A stretch of 64,000 bases of DNA from Sphingomonas sp. J315 (GCF_024666595.1 NZ_CP088296.1:806001-870000); one strand, 5' to 3'. Positions 10,537 through 21,215 are shown, counted from the stretch's first letter. Notes: a model not told the origin generated them from the letters alone. Translations and numbers: made by a program.

Positions 10537-10860
10537 ATGGCCGACGATATCCTCTCCACGCTCGAAGCCGTGATCCGCGCCCGCCGCACGGGCGATCCAG
10601 CATCCTCCTATGTCGCCAAGCTGACCGCCAAGGGCCGCGCCAAGATCGCGCAAAAGCTGGGCGAGGAAGCGGTCGAGGCCGCGATCGCCGCCGTGCAGGA
10701 CGACCGCGAGGGGCTGACCGGTGAGGCGGCGGACCTGATCTTCCACCTCCTCGTCCTGCTCGCCGACATGGACCTCAGCCTCGACGACGTCCGCGCCGAA
10801 CTGGCGCGGCGCGAGGGGGTGTCGGGGATCGAGGAAAAGGCGAGCCGCAAGGAGAGTTGA
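10537..10860 (+). CDS. hisE: phosphoribosyl-ATP pyrophosphatase
   Basis: HisE hydrolyses phosphoribosyl-ATP to phosphoribosyl-AMP, the second histidine step. The 107-residue all-alpha protein has the conserved KLGEEAVEAAIAA stretch with paired glutamates for magnesium, and GEAADLIFHLLVLL, typical of the MazG-like fold. It is the separate form, not fused to HisI. I used ATG 10537, which begins the conserved N-terminus. Confidence 0.95.
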   Translation: MADDILSTLEAVIRARRTGDPASSYVAKLTAKGRAKIAQKLGEEAVEAAIAAVQDDREGLTGEAADLIFHLLVLLADMDLSLDDVRAELARREGVSGIEEKASRKES

Positions 10861-10861
10861 G

Positions 10862-11285
10862 ATGCCCGTCGACGCAACCCGGCCCTATGACGACCAGAAT
10901 ATCTTTGCAAAGATCCTGCGCGGGGGAAATTCCCGCGAAGCGCATCTATGAGGACGAGTTCGCCCTCGCCTTTCCCGACATCGCGCCGGTCGCGCCGACG
11001 CACATATTGGTGATCCCCAAGGGCGCCTATGTCAGTTGGGACGACTTTACCGCACAGGCCAGCGATACGGAGATTGCGGGATTTGTCCGCGCGGTTGGCA
11101 AAGTGGCGCGCGACGCCGGGCTGGTCGCGCCGGGATATCGGCTGCTCGCCAATACCGGGGCGGATTCGCACCAGACAATCGGGCATTTGCACGTTCATCT
11201 CTTTGCCGGGCGCAAGCTTGGCCCGATGCTGGTCGACCCCGGCACGGTGGACGCGATGATCGCGCGCGGCGACGCGATCGGGTGA
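10862..11285 (+). pseudogene. HIT-family nucleotide hydrolase, frame broken at a G run
   Basis: HIT proteins hydrolyse nucleotide-phosphate linkages using the histidine triad, seen here as HLHVHLFAG near the C-terminus. The expected start, DDQNIFAKILRG, is in the frame of ATG 10862, but the rest (EIPAKRIYEDEFALAFPDI and onward) is one frame over. The break is at five G at 10922-10926; four G would give RGEIPAKRIYEDE, the usual sequence. It follows hisE by a single base pair, as in related genomes. I read this as a sequence error, not decay, because all motifs are intact. Confidence 0.82.
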
Positions 11286-11415
11286 TTCGCCCATTGGCCC
11301 CGCGACGAACCGCGCGATTGGGGGATTGCGCGCCAGTGATTTGCGTTTAGGCTCCCGCGCCATTGGTATCAGCGGTGACCGGACAAACCGGCACCGCCAA
11401 GGGGGAAACCTTCAC

Positions 11416-12994
11416 ATGACATTCGGGCGCGTTAAGCCACTCGGCGCGATCCTGGCGACGGCGGAGAAGAAATCGCTCCATCGCTCGCTGGGCTGGTTCC
11501 AGCTCACCCTGTTCGGCATCGGTTGCGTGATCGGGACGGGCATCTTCGTCCTCACCGCTGCGGGCGCGCAAAAGGCCGGTCCCGGCCTGATGCTCGCTTT
11601 TGCGATCGCGGGGCTGATCTGCATCGTCGCGGCACTCTGCTATGCCGAAATCGCGGCGATGATCCCGGTCGCGGGGTCCGCCTATACCTATACCTATGCG
11701 ACGATGGGCGAGGTGCTCGCCTGGACCGTCGGCTGGGCACTGGTCCTGGAATATGCGGTGGCGGCAAGCGCCGTGTCGGTCGGGTGGTCCGGCTATTTCA
11801 CAGGAACGATATTGAACGAGTTCCTGGGGATACAGCTTCCGGCCTTCCTCGCCGGCGCGCCGCTGGCGCTGGGCGGCGTCGAGGGCGGGTTCATCAACCT
11901 GCCCGCCGTCGTGATCGCGCTGCTCGTCACCTGGCTGCTGATGATCGGCACCACCGAGAGCGCGCGCGTCAACGCGATCCTGGTGGCGATCAAGGTAACC
12001 GCACTGACCGCATTCATCGTCCTGACCCTGCCCAGCGAGTATTTCTCGATGGACAAGTTCAACCCGTTCCTGCCCGCCGGCGTGTTCGGCGGCTTTGGAT
12101 CGGGCCTGGGCGCGGTCGGTGCCGCAGCGACGATCTTCTTCGCCTATGTCGGGTTCGACGCGGTCTCCACCGCCGCTGAAGAAACCAAGAACCCGCAGCG
12201 CAACGTGCCGATTGGCCTGATCGGATCGCTGTTGTTCTGTACCGTCTTCTACATCCTCGTCGCCGCAGGCGCGGTCGGCACCGTCGGCGGTCAGCCGATC
12301 ATGGGTCCGAACGGCGTCCCCTTCCCCGCCGGGTCGGAAGAACTGGCGCGCCAGTGCGCCACCTATGCCGCCGACGCGCTGCCGCTGGTCTGCTCGAACG
12401 AGGCGCTGGCACATGTTCTCCGCCAGATCGGCTGGTCGGGCGTGGGCAACATGCTGGGCATTGCCGCCTTCGTCGCGCTGCCGTCGGTCATCCTGATCCT
12501 GCTGTTCGGCCAGACCCGCGTGGCATTCGTGATGAGCCGCGACGGCCTGCTCCCCCGAATCGTGGAGCAAGGTGCACCCGAAGTGGAAGACCCCGCACGT
12601 CATCACCGCCATCACCGGCGGCGCGGTTGCAGTCGCTGCGGCGTTCCTGCCGGTCGGCAAGCTCGCTGACATCGCCAATGCCGGTACGCTCTATGCGTTC
12701 ATGATGGTCGCGATCGCAGTGATGATCCTGCGCAAGACCGCGCCGAACACGCCGCGCAAGTTCAGGACCCCGATGCTGTGGCTGATCGGTCCGGCGACGA
12801 TCGCCGGGACGGTGTTCCTGTTCCTCAACCTGCCGCTCGAGGCGATGCTGGTGCTGCCGATCTGGGCCGTCATCGGTCTGGTGTTCTACTTCCTCTACAG
12901 CCGCAGCCGCAGCCACCTGGGCAAGGGCATCGTGGAGAGCCACGAGGTCGAGGCGGTCACGGAAATCGAACCGCACACCCCCGGCACCCACTAA
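11416..12994 (+). pseudogene. APC-family amino-acid permease, frame broken at a C run
   Basis: This is a transporter of the CAT/YfnA group of amino-acid/polyamine permeases, with about 12 membrane segments. The start GWFQLTLFGIGCVIGTGIF and the AAEETKNPQRNVPIGL loop are classical for this family. The frame runs to GLLP at about 12551, then continues in another frame as SWSKVHPKWKTPHVIT to 12994. Five C at 12552-12556 should be four, restoring LLPESWSKVHP. GGGGG lies before the ATG at 11416. The substrate is unknown; basic or branched amino acids are common in this group. Confidence 0.85.
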
Positions 12995-13021
12995 GCGCCG
13001 GACGGTTCGCCAACATCGAAA

Positions 13022-13046
13022 GGGGAGGCCACGGCCTCCCTTTTTT
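13022..13046 (+). terminator. rho-independent terminator after the permease gene
   Basis: GGGAGGCC and GGCCTCCC form an 8-base-pair stem with a tiny loop, followed by six T. It ends exactly where the convergent flippase gene stops, so it separates the two transcription units. Confidence 0.75.
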
Positions 13047-14505
13047 CATGCGCCCCGCAATAGCGTAACGGCTTCACCCACCGCGCCTCGCGCGAAGCCG
13101 AGCATCAGCCCCCCATAGGCGGCCACTCCAACGGCGATCAACACGACCAGTGCGGCAGGGGCCGGCATGGGCGGAAGCAAGGCCGCGACCCCGGCCACGC
13201 ACAGTCCCATCGCGATCGCCGCCACCAACGCGGGCATCACCGCCGCCACGACCTGATCCGTCCCGACACCGATCGCGGGGGCGGAGTGCCAGACAGTAAC
13301 TGCCAGCAATACAGCCATCCCGGCGACCCACGCCCAAGCCAGACCGATCGCGCCCATGCCGATCCCGATCGCGAAGGCGAACGGCAGGATGAGCCCGCCC
13401 GCCACCGATATCTGCACCGCGATCCCCGGAAAGCCACGCGCATTGGTGGCTGGCGCAAACAGGATCTGCAGGGTCAGCATCGGCATGGCGAGCGCCAGCA
13501 CCGGCACCAGCGCGGCAACATCGATCCATTTCGGCCCCAGCATTGTCTCGACCAGCGGCCCGGCGGTCGCCGCCATCCCGGCATAGGCGGGCAGCGCGAC
13601 GAGCATCACAAGCCGCACCGCGCGCAGAAACGCAGCTCCGGCCGCCCCTTCGCCGGCCTGGAGGCGCGAATAGGCCGCGAACGCCACCTCGTTGAGCGGT
13701 GGCACGAACTTGGTCGCGACCAGCTGGGTCAGGAACAGAGCGGTGGAATAGACGCCGAGCATGTGCGGGTCGAGCCAGCGACCGCCGATGAAGATGTCCG
13801 ACTGGCTCTGCAGAAACCAGAAGAACTGCACCACCGTCATTGCGCCGCCGTACCGAAGCAGGGGCCCCGCTCCGCGCAGGTCGAAGCTGGGCAGCAGCCA
13901 CGCCCGCGCCGCGATCGTCATCCCGATCGCCTCGACATAAAAGAGCGCCAGGGGGCCGCCACAAGGGTCCATATCCCCCAGCCGGACAAGGCGCAGGCCA
14001 GCGCCGTGCCCGCCCCGGCGAGCGAGGCGAGGACGCGCACCTGTGCCTGCCGCCGGAAATCCATCGCGCGGCTGAGTATCGCATAGGGCAGCGCCAGGAA
14101 CGGCGTCGCCAGGTACAGAAGCGACTGGACACGCAGCAAATCGATGACCTGCGGCTGGCCATAAAAGTTCGCCACCAGCGGTGCCGCCAGGAACTGAACC
14201 AGCGCAAGACCGCCATTGAGCAGGACGAGTATGCCGAGCGCCTGACGCAGGTCGCGCCGCGTCACCTGTTCCTGGCGGATGAGCGCATTGGCGATGCCGT
14301 AGCCGTTCATCAGGTTGAGCAGCACCAGCACCGTCTGCGTCAGTGCGAACAGTCCGTAATCGCTGGGGTCGAGCAGACGAATGACCAAAAAGGTCGTGCC
14401 CCATGCGACGAGTTGCGCGGCCAGCTGGCTGCCCGATCGCCATGCCACGGCGGCGCGCACCTGCTGCGCCAGCGTCTTTCCGTCAGCGGTCGCTGCCGTG
14501 CTCAT
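13046..14505 (-). pseudogene. Wzx-like polysaccharide flippase, frame broken at a G run
   Basis: This is a lipopolysaccharide or exopolysaccharide flippase of the MATE/MVF-like group, with repeated hydrophobic helices. The start, at ATG 14505, leads into LAQQVRAAVAWRSGSQ and WGTTFLVIRLLDPSDYGLFAL, typical of Wzx. The frame is broken at 13951-13955 (five G), where six would join GIWTLVAAP to LALFYVEAIGMTIAARAW. With that base restored the protein is about 486 residues. It overlaps the acyltransferase-like gene upstream by four bases, so the two are co-translated and probably act in the same surface-glycan step. Confidence 0.8.
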
Positions 14506-15704
14506 TCGGCGAAGGTCAGCGCCGCCGCCGCCAATGCACCCATCGCCAGCCACGCTTCGAGCCGACTCCGGTCCCCGCGCTCGCGCCCGGCATCGCGTAC
14601 CTTCGACGCGGCGAGATAGGCGTCGCGGGCGATCTGAGATTCATTGCCCCAGCGCAGTCGCAGCAGCGATGCGGCGGATCGGCTGCGCACGATCAGAAGG
14701 TCCAGTATCTCCGGGCCGATCTCGGCGCCCATCTCCCGCTTGTATCCCGAATCGCCTGCGCCCAGGTCGATCGTCGTGACACCGGCGGCCCGCGCCTGAT
14801 CGATTTGATAAGCGGTGACGATCTTCCCGGGCCGAAACGCCGCGAACCGTTCGTCATAGCTGCTGGCGATACCATATTGGACGGTGTCGCATTGCAGGTC
14901 GAACGAGAACGCCACCGGTGCTCCGCCCACCCGCAGGATCGTCGCAGACAGCGCATGCGCCAGGACCGGATCGTTGACCGCGGCCAGCCAGCCCGCCCGC
15001 TTTTCGTCGGAAATGAATTTGGCCCCCGTGTGGTCGGTGGCCCGGCCGACCCAACTCGCGGCCTCGATCGCGGCCAGTTCCTCCAGCACCGTCGCGGACC
15101 AGTCCGCACCGGTCACATGCTGGACGCAAATCTCCCCCTGCTGTGCCAGCTGACGCTCGTAATTCGTCAGGCGCCGTCGGGTCGAGCGGCGCGGCCAGCC
15201 GTCCGGATTCGCGTTGTCGAACAGGAACGCACGCCCCAGTTCGCGAGTCAGCACCGTCCACCCCGCCATCGCCGCAGTGCGCTTGATCCGCACCGTCACG
15301 GGATCGCGGGCATAGACCGGACCGACCCGCCATGCCGGGCCGAGCGCGTTGATGGCAATGGGATCGGCGAAGATCGCCGCCAGTTCGGCGTCGCTGGCGT
15401 CCGGGTCCAGGGAAATCGACCGGAACGGCCAATAGCTGCCTGGAACGCTGCGCGCGCCGATCAACGTCGGGCCGACGGGCGTCGTCGGGATTGCGGCGAT
15501 GACGGTACCGTCGTCGCGGCTTGCGACGAGCGTCGTCGTGCCACCCTGCGTCGCCGCACGATACCAGGCGGCACGCAGGAAGCGATGCGTCGGGTCGGCG
15601 CGATCGGCGACCGCGTCGATCATCCCGGGCACGCCGTCATAGGCAGCGACGCGAACGCCGGATCCCAAGCGCGCGGGCGTGTCTGCTCTGCGCGGCTGTT
15701 GCAT
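14502..15704 (-). CDS. GNAT/FemAB-like acyltransferase
   Basis: This 400-residue protein resembles the CelD/FemAB-type GNAT proteins of polysaccharide loci. Seen directly: a central block RRRLTNYERQLAQQGE, then AFSFDLQCDTVQYGI and ATTIDLGAGDSGYKREMG-like residues (TTIDLGAGDSGYKREMG), which form the acetyl-CoA fold. The ATG at 15704 has GGAGGGAGGACC just before it; the upstream extension to 16118 runs antisense through the sugar-kinase gene and was rejected. Paired with the flippase, it probably modifies a surface glycan or its lipid carrier, but the substrate is inferred only. Confidence 0.7.
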   Translation of the reverse strand: MQQPRRADTPARLGSGVRVAAYDGVPGMIDAVADRADPTHRFLRAAWYRAATQGGTTTLVASRDDGTVIAAIPTTPVGPTLIGARSVPGSYWPFRSISLDPDASDAELAAIFADPIAINALGPAWRVGPVYARDPVTVRIKRTAAMAGWTVLTRELGRAFLFDNANPDGWPRRSTRRRLTNYERQLAQQGEICVQHVTGADWSATVLEELAAIEAASWVGRATDHTGAKFISDEKRAGWLAAVNDPVLAHALSATILRVGGAPVAFSFDLQCDTVQYGIASSYDERFAAFRPGKIVTAYQIDQARAAGVTTIDLGAGDSGYKREMGAEIGPEILDLLIVRSRSAASLLRLRWGNESQIARDAYLAASKVRDAGRERGDRSRLEAWLAMGALAAAALTFAE

Positions 15705-15780
15705 GGTCCTCCCTCCCGCTTTGGAAGAGAAGTACCGACAATTAGCTGACAGAAGGTAAGCGACCCCGCCTCGATCGGGA

Positions 15781-16776
15781 TCAGCCGAGTTTCGCGGCCA
15801 CCTCGCGCAAATTCGCCTCCGGCCGTGCGCCGTAGTGCGAGATGATCTCGGCCGCGCACGCCGCGCCGAGCTTGAGCGACTTGTCGACGTCCCAGCCCTG
15901 TGCCTGGCCGTGGAGGAAGCCCGCAGCGAACAGGTCGCCCGCGCCGGTTGTGTCGACGACGCGCTCGATCGGCTCGGCGGCGACCGCGACGCGTGCACCG
16001 TTCTGCACCGCAATCGCGCCCTTCTCGCTGCGCGTGACGACGAGGGTCGGGACCTGCGCCGCGACCTTGTCCACCGCCGCGTCGAAGTCCTCGAGCTGCG
16101 CCAGCGCGAGCAGCTCATTCTCGTTGGCGAACAGAATATCGACGAGGCCTTCCGCGATCAGCGCGCGGAAATCGTCGCCGTGGCGGCTGATGCAGAACAC
16201 GTCGGACAGAGTGAAGGCGACCTTGCGGCCCGCGCCACGCGCAATGTCGATCGCGGCGCGCATCGCCTGACGCGGTTCTTCCGGATCCCACAGATAGCCC
16301 TCGAGATACAGGATCGCGCCGCCCGCGATCAGGTCGCGGTCGAGCGCGGCCTCGGGCAGGAACTGCGACGCGCCGAGGAAGGTGTTCATCGTGCGCTGGC
16401 CGTCCGGCGTCACGAAGATCAGGCAGCGCGCGGTGGTCGGCTGGCCCGCGCGGACGGCGGTGTCGAACGCGACGCCGGCGGCGCGCAGATCGTGGCCGAA
16501 CACCTGGCCGAGCTGGTCGTCGGCGACCTGGCCGATGAACGCGGTGCGGCTGCCGAGCGCGGCCATGCCGGCGACGGTGTTCGCCGCCGAACCGCCCGAA
16601 ACCTCGCGCCCCGGGCCCATCTTGGCATAGAGCGCGTCGGCCTCTTCGGGCGAGAACATCAGCTGCATCGAGCCCTTGGCGACGCCGATCTCCTCAATGA
16701 AGGCGTCTTCGGCCTGGGCCAGAATGTCGACAATGGCGTTGCCGATCGCGACGACGTCGTGGGTGGGTGCGGTCAC
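15781..16776 (-). CDS. PfkB-family sugar/adenosine kinase
   Basis: This 331-residue kinase has both PfkB signatures: GGSAANTVAGMAALG near residue 62 and VVDTTGAGDLFAAGFLHG near residue 280, whose Asp is the catalytic base. The sequence style (VAIGNAIVDILAQ, FANENELLAL) is that of the alphaproteobacterial adenosine-kinase/ribokinase-like proteins. It starts at a GTG with GGAGACAG upstream. The likely substrate is adenosine or a related nucleoside, by family resemblance only. Confidence 0.87.
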   Translation of the reverse strand: MTAPTHDVVAIGNAIVDILAQAEDAFIEEIGVAKGSMQLMFSPEEADALYAKMGPGREVSGGSAANTVAGMAALGSRTAFIGQVADDQLGQVFGHDLRAAGVAFDTAVRAGQPTTARCLIFVTPDGQRTMNTFLGASQFLPEAALDRDLIAGGAILYLEGYLWDPEEPRQAMRAAIDIARGAGRKVAFTLSDVFCISRHGDDFRALIAEGLVDILFANENELLALAQLEDFDAAVDKVAAQVPTLVVTRSEKGAIAVQNGARVAVAAEPIERVVDTTGAGDLFAAGFLHGQAQGWDVDKSLKLGAACAAEIISHYGARPEANLREVAAKLG

Positions 16777-16865
16777 TTCTGTCTCCGGGAAATAGATGGT
16801 GCGCGCCTATAGTGCAGCGCGGGGCGGCGCAACTGCGTTGACTTGGCGGACATGCCCCCGCATCG

Positions 16866-17558
16866 ATGTCCAATATGGTCCAGGCGCTGCTTCTTTCGAT
16901 CGGCCAGCTGTTCGACAAGCGCATCGTCGCGGTGTTCGCCAAGTCGATGCTGGTGACGCTGGCGATCTTTGCCGCGCTGGGCGCGGGGTTGTGGTTCGGG
17001 ACAGAACAGCTCGTCGCGCGCTATTTCGCGGCCAGCCAGAGCATGGCGAGTCTGGCCGCGGCGACCGCGATCCTGATCGCGCTGCTCGGCGCATGGCTGT
17101 TGTTCCGCATCGTCGCCATCGCGGTGATCGGGGTGTTCGCGGACGAAGTGGTTCATGCGGTCGAGGCGAAGCACTATCCCGCACGCTTCGCGGGCGCACG
17201 CAATCTGAGCTTCGCGCGGTCGGCGGCGATGGGCCTTCAATCGGCGGGGCGTGCATTGCTGGTCAATCTCCTGCTGTCGCCGCTCTATCTGCTGTTGCTG
17301 GTCACCGGGGTCGGCACGGCGATCGCCTTTTTCCTGGTCAACAGCTGGCTGCTCGGTCGCGATCTGGGCGATATGGTTGCGGTGCGGCATATGCCGGCGG
17401 GCGAGGTCCAGCGCTGGCGCGGCACCACCCGGCTGGCACGGTTCGCGACCGGCGCGGCGGGGACCGGACTGTTCTTCATCCCGTTCGCCAACCTCATTGC
17501 GCCGATCGTCGGTGCGGCGATGGCGACCCATATGTTCCACCGGAGAAAACCCAAGTGA
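16866..17558 (+). CDS. EI24-domain membrane protein
   Basis: This 230-residue protein has four or more hydrophobic segments and matches the EI24/CysZ-like family. Typical features are the FDKRIVAVFAKSMLVTLAIF start, LLVNLLLSPLYLLLLV and VNSWLLGRDLGDMV. CysZ members import sulfate in other bacteria, but this subgroup in alphaproteobacteria is uncharacterised. Its stop overlaps the GTG start of the lipoprotein gene that follows, so the two form an operon. Confidence 0.8.
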   Translation: MSNMVQALLLSIGQLFDKRIVAVFAKSMLVTLAIFAALGAGLWFGTEQLVARYFAASQSMASLAAATAILIALLGAWLLFRIVAIAVIGVFADEVVHAVEAKHYPARFAGARNLSFARSAAMGLQSAGRALLVNLLLSPLYLLLLVTGVGTAIAFFLVNSWLLGRDLGDMVAVRHMPAGEVQRWRGTTRLARFATGAAGTGLFFIPFANLIAPIVGAAMATHMFHRRKPK

Positions 17559-17932
17559 GAGCTATTGCGGCAGGTGCCGCCCTTGTCCTGTTGTCCGCAT
17601 GTGGCGGGGGCGGCGCAGTGCCGCCGCCCAGCCGCGCCGCGCCGGTGCCGGTGCCCCAGCCGGGGATGGCCGCGCTGACGACCGTGATGGGCGTGAGCGC
17701 CAACGCCCTGATGGCCCAGTTCGGCCGCCCGATCCTCGACGTGACCGAGGGCAGCGCACGCAAGTTGCAGTTCGGTGGGCCGATCTGCGTGCTCGACGCG
17801 TATCTGTATCCACCCAAGTCGGGGCGCGGCGAGGCGGTCGTGACCTTTGCCGAGACGCGCCAGCGCGACGGTGCGCCGATCGACCAGGCGAGCTGTGCGG
17901 CGGCGATCCGGGCGGCACGGACGGGGCGGTAG
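17555..17932 (+). CDS. small putative lipoprotein
   Basis: The 125-residue protein begins at a GTG overlapping the previous stop. It starts with a short signal (AIAAGAALVLLSAC) ending in a lipobox, followed by glycines and a proline-rich linker. The mature part has MAQFGRPILDVTEGSARKL, often seen in SmpA-like proteins, and a C-terminal pair of cysteines (ICVLDAYLY and ASCAAAIR) that may form a disulfide. The exact function is unknown; it is probably anchored in an envelope membrane. Confidence 0.72.
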   Translation: MRAIAAGAALVLLSACGGGGAVPPPSRAAPVPVPQPGMAALTTVMGVSANALMAQFGRPILDVTEGSARKLQFGGPICVLDAYLYPPKSGRGEAVVTFAETRQRDGAPIDQASCAAAIRAARTGR

Positions 17933-17942
17933 GGTCCATTGG

Positions 17943-17962
17943 GCCCCTCCCCTGAAGGGGAG
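17943..17962. terminator. hairpin between convergent genes
   Basis: CCCTCCCC, loop TGAA and GGGGAGGG form a perfect 8-base-pair stem lying between the lipoprotein gene and the stop of queG. It lacks a long T run but is well placed to separate both transcripts. The purine-rich arms resemble the repeat at 21216-21311, so it may also be a remnant of that repeat family. Confidence 0.5.
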
Positions 17963-17966
17963 GGCT

Positions 17967-19007
17967 TTAGAGAAGCCGCGCCCTTGCCCACTCCGCAGCG
18001 TCGCGAACCCCTTCGTCGGGATCGTCCAGCAGCGATTCGACCGCGCCGAGCAACCCCGCGTCGCCGCTATTCCCCGCCGCGATCAGGCAGTTGCGGACCA
18101 TGCGGTCGCGGCCAATGCGCTTGATCGGGGAGCCGGAGAAGATCTCACGAAACCCGGCGTCGTCGAGCGCGAGCAGGTCGGCGAGTTCGGGGGCGGTGAG
18201 TTCGGCGCGGGGGGCGAAGGCGATGTTGCGCGCGGCGGCCTGCGCGAACTTGTTCCACGGGCAGACCGCGAGGCAATCGTCGCAGCCATAGATGCGGTTG
18301 CCGATGCCTTCGCGGAACTCCTCCGGGATCGGCCCCTTATGCTCGATCGTCAGGTACGAGATGCAGCGCCGCGCATCGAGCGTGTAGGGCGCGGGAAAGG
18401 CGTCGGTCGGGCAGGCGCGCTGGCACGCGTCGCACGATCCGCAGCGGTCGCGGCCCGGATTGTCGGGCGCCAGATCGAGCGTTGTGTAGATCGCGCCGAG
18501 AAACAGCCAGCTGCCATGACTGCGGCTGACCAGATTGGTGTGCTTGCCCTGCCAGCCAAGGCCAGCGGCTTCGGCGAGCGGCTTTTCCATCACCGGGGCG
18601 GTGTCGACGAACACCTTGAGATCGCAGCCAGCCTCCTGCGCCAGCCAGCGGCCGAGTGCCTTCAGCGCCTTCTTCACCACGTCATGATAATCCGCGCCCT
18701 GCGCATAGACCGAGATGCGACCGCGATCCCCCTGCCCTTCCAGCGCGAGTGGGTCGAGTGCGGGGGCGTAGCTCATGCCGAGCGCGATCACGCTGCGCAC
18801 CGCGGGCCACAGACCGGCGGGGCTTTCGCGGTGATGCGCGCGCTCCTCCATCCAGATCATGTCGCCATGACGGCCCTGTTCGAGCCATTCGCGCAAGCGC
18901 TGCCCCGCCAGCGGCGCAGCGTCCGCCGACGCAAAGCCACAGGCGGCGAAACCGAGTTCAGCGGCCTTTTCGCGGATTAGGGATTCGAGTGCCTTGCGCT
19001 CATGCAT
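17967..19007 (-). CDS. queG: epoxyqueuosine reductase
   Basis: QueG reduces epoxyqueuosine to queuosine in tRNA, using cobalamin and two [4Fe-4S] clusters. The clusters are held by [12 protein letters not shown] and by [11 protein letters not shown], both visible near residues 190 and 240. The N-terminal half is the B12-binding part ([32 protein letters not shown] with the catalytic Asp). A short C-terminal HEAT-like repeat ([13 protein letters not shown]) ends the protein. I used ATG 19007, preferring it to a GTG five codons upstream. Confidence 0.93.
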   Translation of the reverse strand: MHERKALESLIREKAAELGFAACGFASADAAPLAGQRLREWLEQGRHGDMIWMEERAHHRESPAGLWPAVRSVIALGMSYAPALDPLALEGQGDRGRISVYAQGADYHDVVKKALKALGRWLAQEAGCDLKVFVDTAPVMEKPLAEAAGLGWQGKHTNLVSRSHGSWLFLGAIYTTLDLAPDNPGRDRCGSCDACQRACPTDAFPAPYTLDARRCISYLTIEHKGPIPEEFREGIGNRIYGCDDCLAVCPWNKFAQAAARNIAFAPRAELTAPELADLLALDDAGFREIFSGSPIKRIGRDRMVRNCLIAAGNSGDAGLLGAVESLLDDPDEGVRDAAEWARARLL

Positions 19008-19047
19008 CACCCCCGCTACCACGGTAAGCCAAGCGAGGGGATTCCAG

Positions 19048-19974
19048 TTGCATCACGAATTGGCGGTTACCGCCCATGGCCTCGTCAAACGCTTCGGCGA
19101 CCGCCGCGTCGTCGATGGCGTCGATATCGCCGTGCCCAAGGGCATGATCTATGGCGTGCTCGGGCCCAATGGCGCGGGCAAGACAACGACGCTGCGGATG
19201 CTGCTGGGCATCATCGAGCCCGATGACGGGGAGCGCACGATGCTGGGCAGCGAGCGCCCGCGCGAGATGAGCGACCGGGTCGGCTATCTGCCCGAGGAGC
19301 GCGGCCTCTATCCCAGCATGAAGGCGACGCATGCGATTGCCTTCATGGGGGCGCTGCGCGGGCTGGACTGGAAGACCGGGCGCAAGCGCGCGGTGGAGCT
19401 GATGGAGGCGGCGGGGCTGGGCCATGCCACCGACCAGAAGATCCGCAAATTGTCCAAGGGCATGGCGCAGCTGGTCCAGCTGCTGGGATCGGTGGTGCAC
19501 CAGCCCGATTTGCTGGTGCTGGACGAACCCTTTTCGGGCCTCGATCCCGTCAATCAGGAGCGGCTGGAGAAATTGATCCTGGCCGAGCGCGATCGCGGCG
19601 CGACGATCCTGTTTTCGACGCACGTCATGGCGCATGCCGAGCGGCTGTGCGACCGGCTGACGATCATCGCCGGCGGCAAGGTGCGGTTCGAGGGCAGCAT
19701 GGCCGACGCGCGCGGCACGATGCCGCACAAGGCGCATTATGTGCCGCATCACAATGACGCTGGCATCGCCGCTTTGCTCCCCGCCGATGCGGTGGAGGAT
19801 GGCGACGGCGGCTGGCGCTTCACCATGCCGGACGAGGGGATCGAGGCGTTGCTGGTCAAGCTGATCGACGCGGGATACGGGATTTCGGGCCTGTCGATCG
19901 AGCGCCCGAGCCTGCACGACGTGTTCGTGCGGATCGTCGGCGCCAAGGCGCTTGAGGAGGCGGCAGCGGCATGA
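19048..19974 (+). CDS. ABC-2 type exporter, ATP-binding subunit
   Basis: The protein has Walker [11 protein letters not shown], a [15 protein letters not shown] signature motif and Walker [14 protein letters not shown], as in NatA-type exporters. A C-terminal domain of about 90 residues follows. No ATG fits; I propose the TTG at 19048, with GAGGGG seven bases upstream. It overlaps the permease gene by four bases, so the pair is one operon. Cargo of such NatA/YhaQ-like exporters ranges from sodium to antibiotics and cannot be told here. Confidence 0.87.
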   Translation: MHHELAVTAHGLVKRFGDRRVVDGVDIAVPKGMIYGVLGPNGAGKTTTLRMLLGIIEPDDGERTMLGSERPREMSDRVGYLPEERGLYPSMKATHAIAFMGALRGLDWKTGRKRAVELMEAAGLGHATDQKIRKLSKGMAQLVQLLGSVVHQPDLLVLDEPFSGLDPVNQERLEKLILAERDRGATILFSTHVMAHAERLCDRLTIIAGGKVRFEGSMADARGTMPHKAHYVPHHNDAGIAALLPADAVEDGDGGWRFTMPDEGIEALLVKLIDAGYGISGLSIERPSLHDVFVRIVGAKALEEAAAA

Positions 19975-21203
19975 ACGGATTTCCCCGACTGGTGCGCCAG
20001 ACGATGACCATCGCCCGCCGCGATTTCGTGGCGACCGTGTTCACCCCGACTTTCCTCCTCTTCCTGCTCGCGCCGCTGATGATGCTGGCGTTCGGCACGG
20101 TCGGTGGGCTGGGGGCGGCGACGATGGCGAAGAGCGGCGATTCGCAGTCGCGCATCGTAATGATCGCAAGCGGCGATCAGGCGCGTACGGCAATCGCGAT
20201 CGACAAACAGATGCGCCGCCTGTTCCGCGCGAGCGAGCAGCCCGCCAAGTTGATCGTCGAAGCCCCCAGCGCCAATCCGCGCGCGCAGGCGCAGGCGATG
20301 TTCGACCGCAAAGGCGTCGATACCTATGCCGTGCTGTATGGCCCGCTGGAGCGACCGCAGATCCTGCACGTCCAGAACGGTCCGCGTTCGGCGGAGTATC
20401 TCGCGGAGCTGGCGACCCAGATGCTGCGCGCGCAACGCGCCGGCACTGACGCGCCGCTGAGCGAGGCGACCAAGACCGTTGTTTCACGCACCACTACATC
20501 GGCCAGCGGTCAGGGTCAGGCGGCGTTCTTCACGGTGTTCGCGCTCTTCATCGTCTCGCTGATGCTCGCCGGACAGGTCGTCGGCACGATGGCGGAGGAA
20601 CGGTCGAACAAGGTGATCGAGATCCTCGCCGCCGCGGTGCCGCTGGAAAGCGTGTTTTTCGGCAAGCTGCTCGGCATGTTCGGGGTGGCGATCCTGTTCC
20701 TGCTGTTTTGGGGAACAGTGGTGGTGAATGTCGGCCAGTTCCTGCCGGGAAGGCTGGCTGTTGCGTTTTCCGATGTCGGCCCTGCAGTCGGGACCACGGC
20801 CTATGTGCTGCTGTTTCTCTCCTATTTCGTGATGGCGTACATGCTGCTGGGCGCGGTGTTCCTGGGCCTCGGCGCACAGGCGGCGACGCAGCGCGAGTTG
20901 CAGATGATGTCGCTGCCGATCACCATCTTTCAGGTCGCGATGTTCGGCTTTGCTTCGGCGGCGGCGGCGAGCCCCAATAGCTGGGTGGCGACCGCGGCAG
21001 AGCTGTTCCCGTTCAGCTCGCCCTTTGCGATGGCGGCGCGCGCGGCCAATTCGCCCGAGCTGTGGCGGCATTTCGCGGCGCTGGCGTGGCAGGCATTGTG
21101 GGTGGTGATTACCGTGACGATCGCCGCGCGACTGTTCCGGCGCGGAGTGCTGCAGTCGGGTAGCCCGAAGCTGCGGCGGAAGAAGGCGGTGGTAGCTGCC
21201 TGA
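19971..21203 (+). CDS. ABC-2 type exporter, permease subunit
   Basis: This 410-residue membrane protein is the partner of the upstream ATPase. It has one N-terminal helix, a large loop of about 160 residues (probably periplasmic) and five to six C-terminal helices, the NatB/YhaP layout. The MAEERSNKVIEILAAAVPLESVFFGK stretch is the hallmark coupling region of this family. The periplasmic loop contains VQNGPRSAEYLAELAT. It has an ATGA overlap with the ATPase gene. Confidence 0.87.
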   Translation: MNGFPRLVRQTMTIARRDFVATVFTPTFLLFLLAPLMMLAFGTVGGLGAATMAKSGDSQSRIVMIASGDQARTAIAIDKQMRRLFRASEQPAKLIVEAPSANPRAQAQAMFDRKGVDTYAVLYGPLERPQILHVQNGPRSAEYLAELATQMLRAQRAGTDAPLSEATKTVVSRTTTSASGQGQAAFFTVFALFIVSLMLAGQVVGTMAEERSNKVIEILAAAVPLESVFFGKLLGMFGVAILFLLFWGTVVVNVGQFLPGRLAVAFSDVGPAVGTTAYVLLFLSYFVMAYMLLGAVFLGLGAQAATQRELQMMSLPITIFQVAMFGFASAAAASPNSWVATAAELFPFSSPFAMAARAANSPELWRHFAALAWQALWVVITVTIAARLFRRGVLQSGSPKLRRKKAVVAA

Positions 21204-21215
21204 CCTCAAGGCGGT

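Noticed and set aside
14502..16118. Extended 538-residue frame for the GNAT/FemAB-like gene
   Set aside because: Its first 138 residues are an Arg/Ser-rich shadow of the sugar-kinase gene. A strong ribosome site marks the start at 15704.
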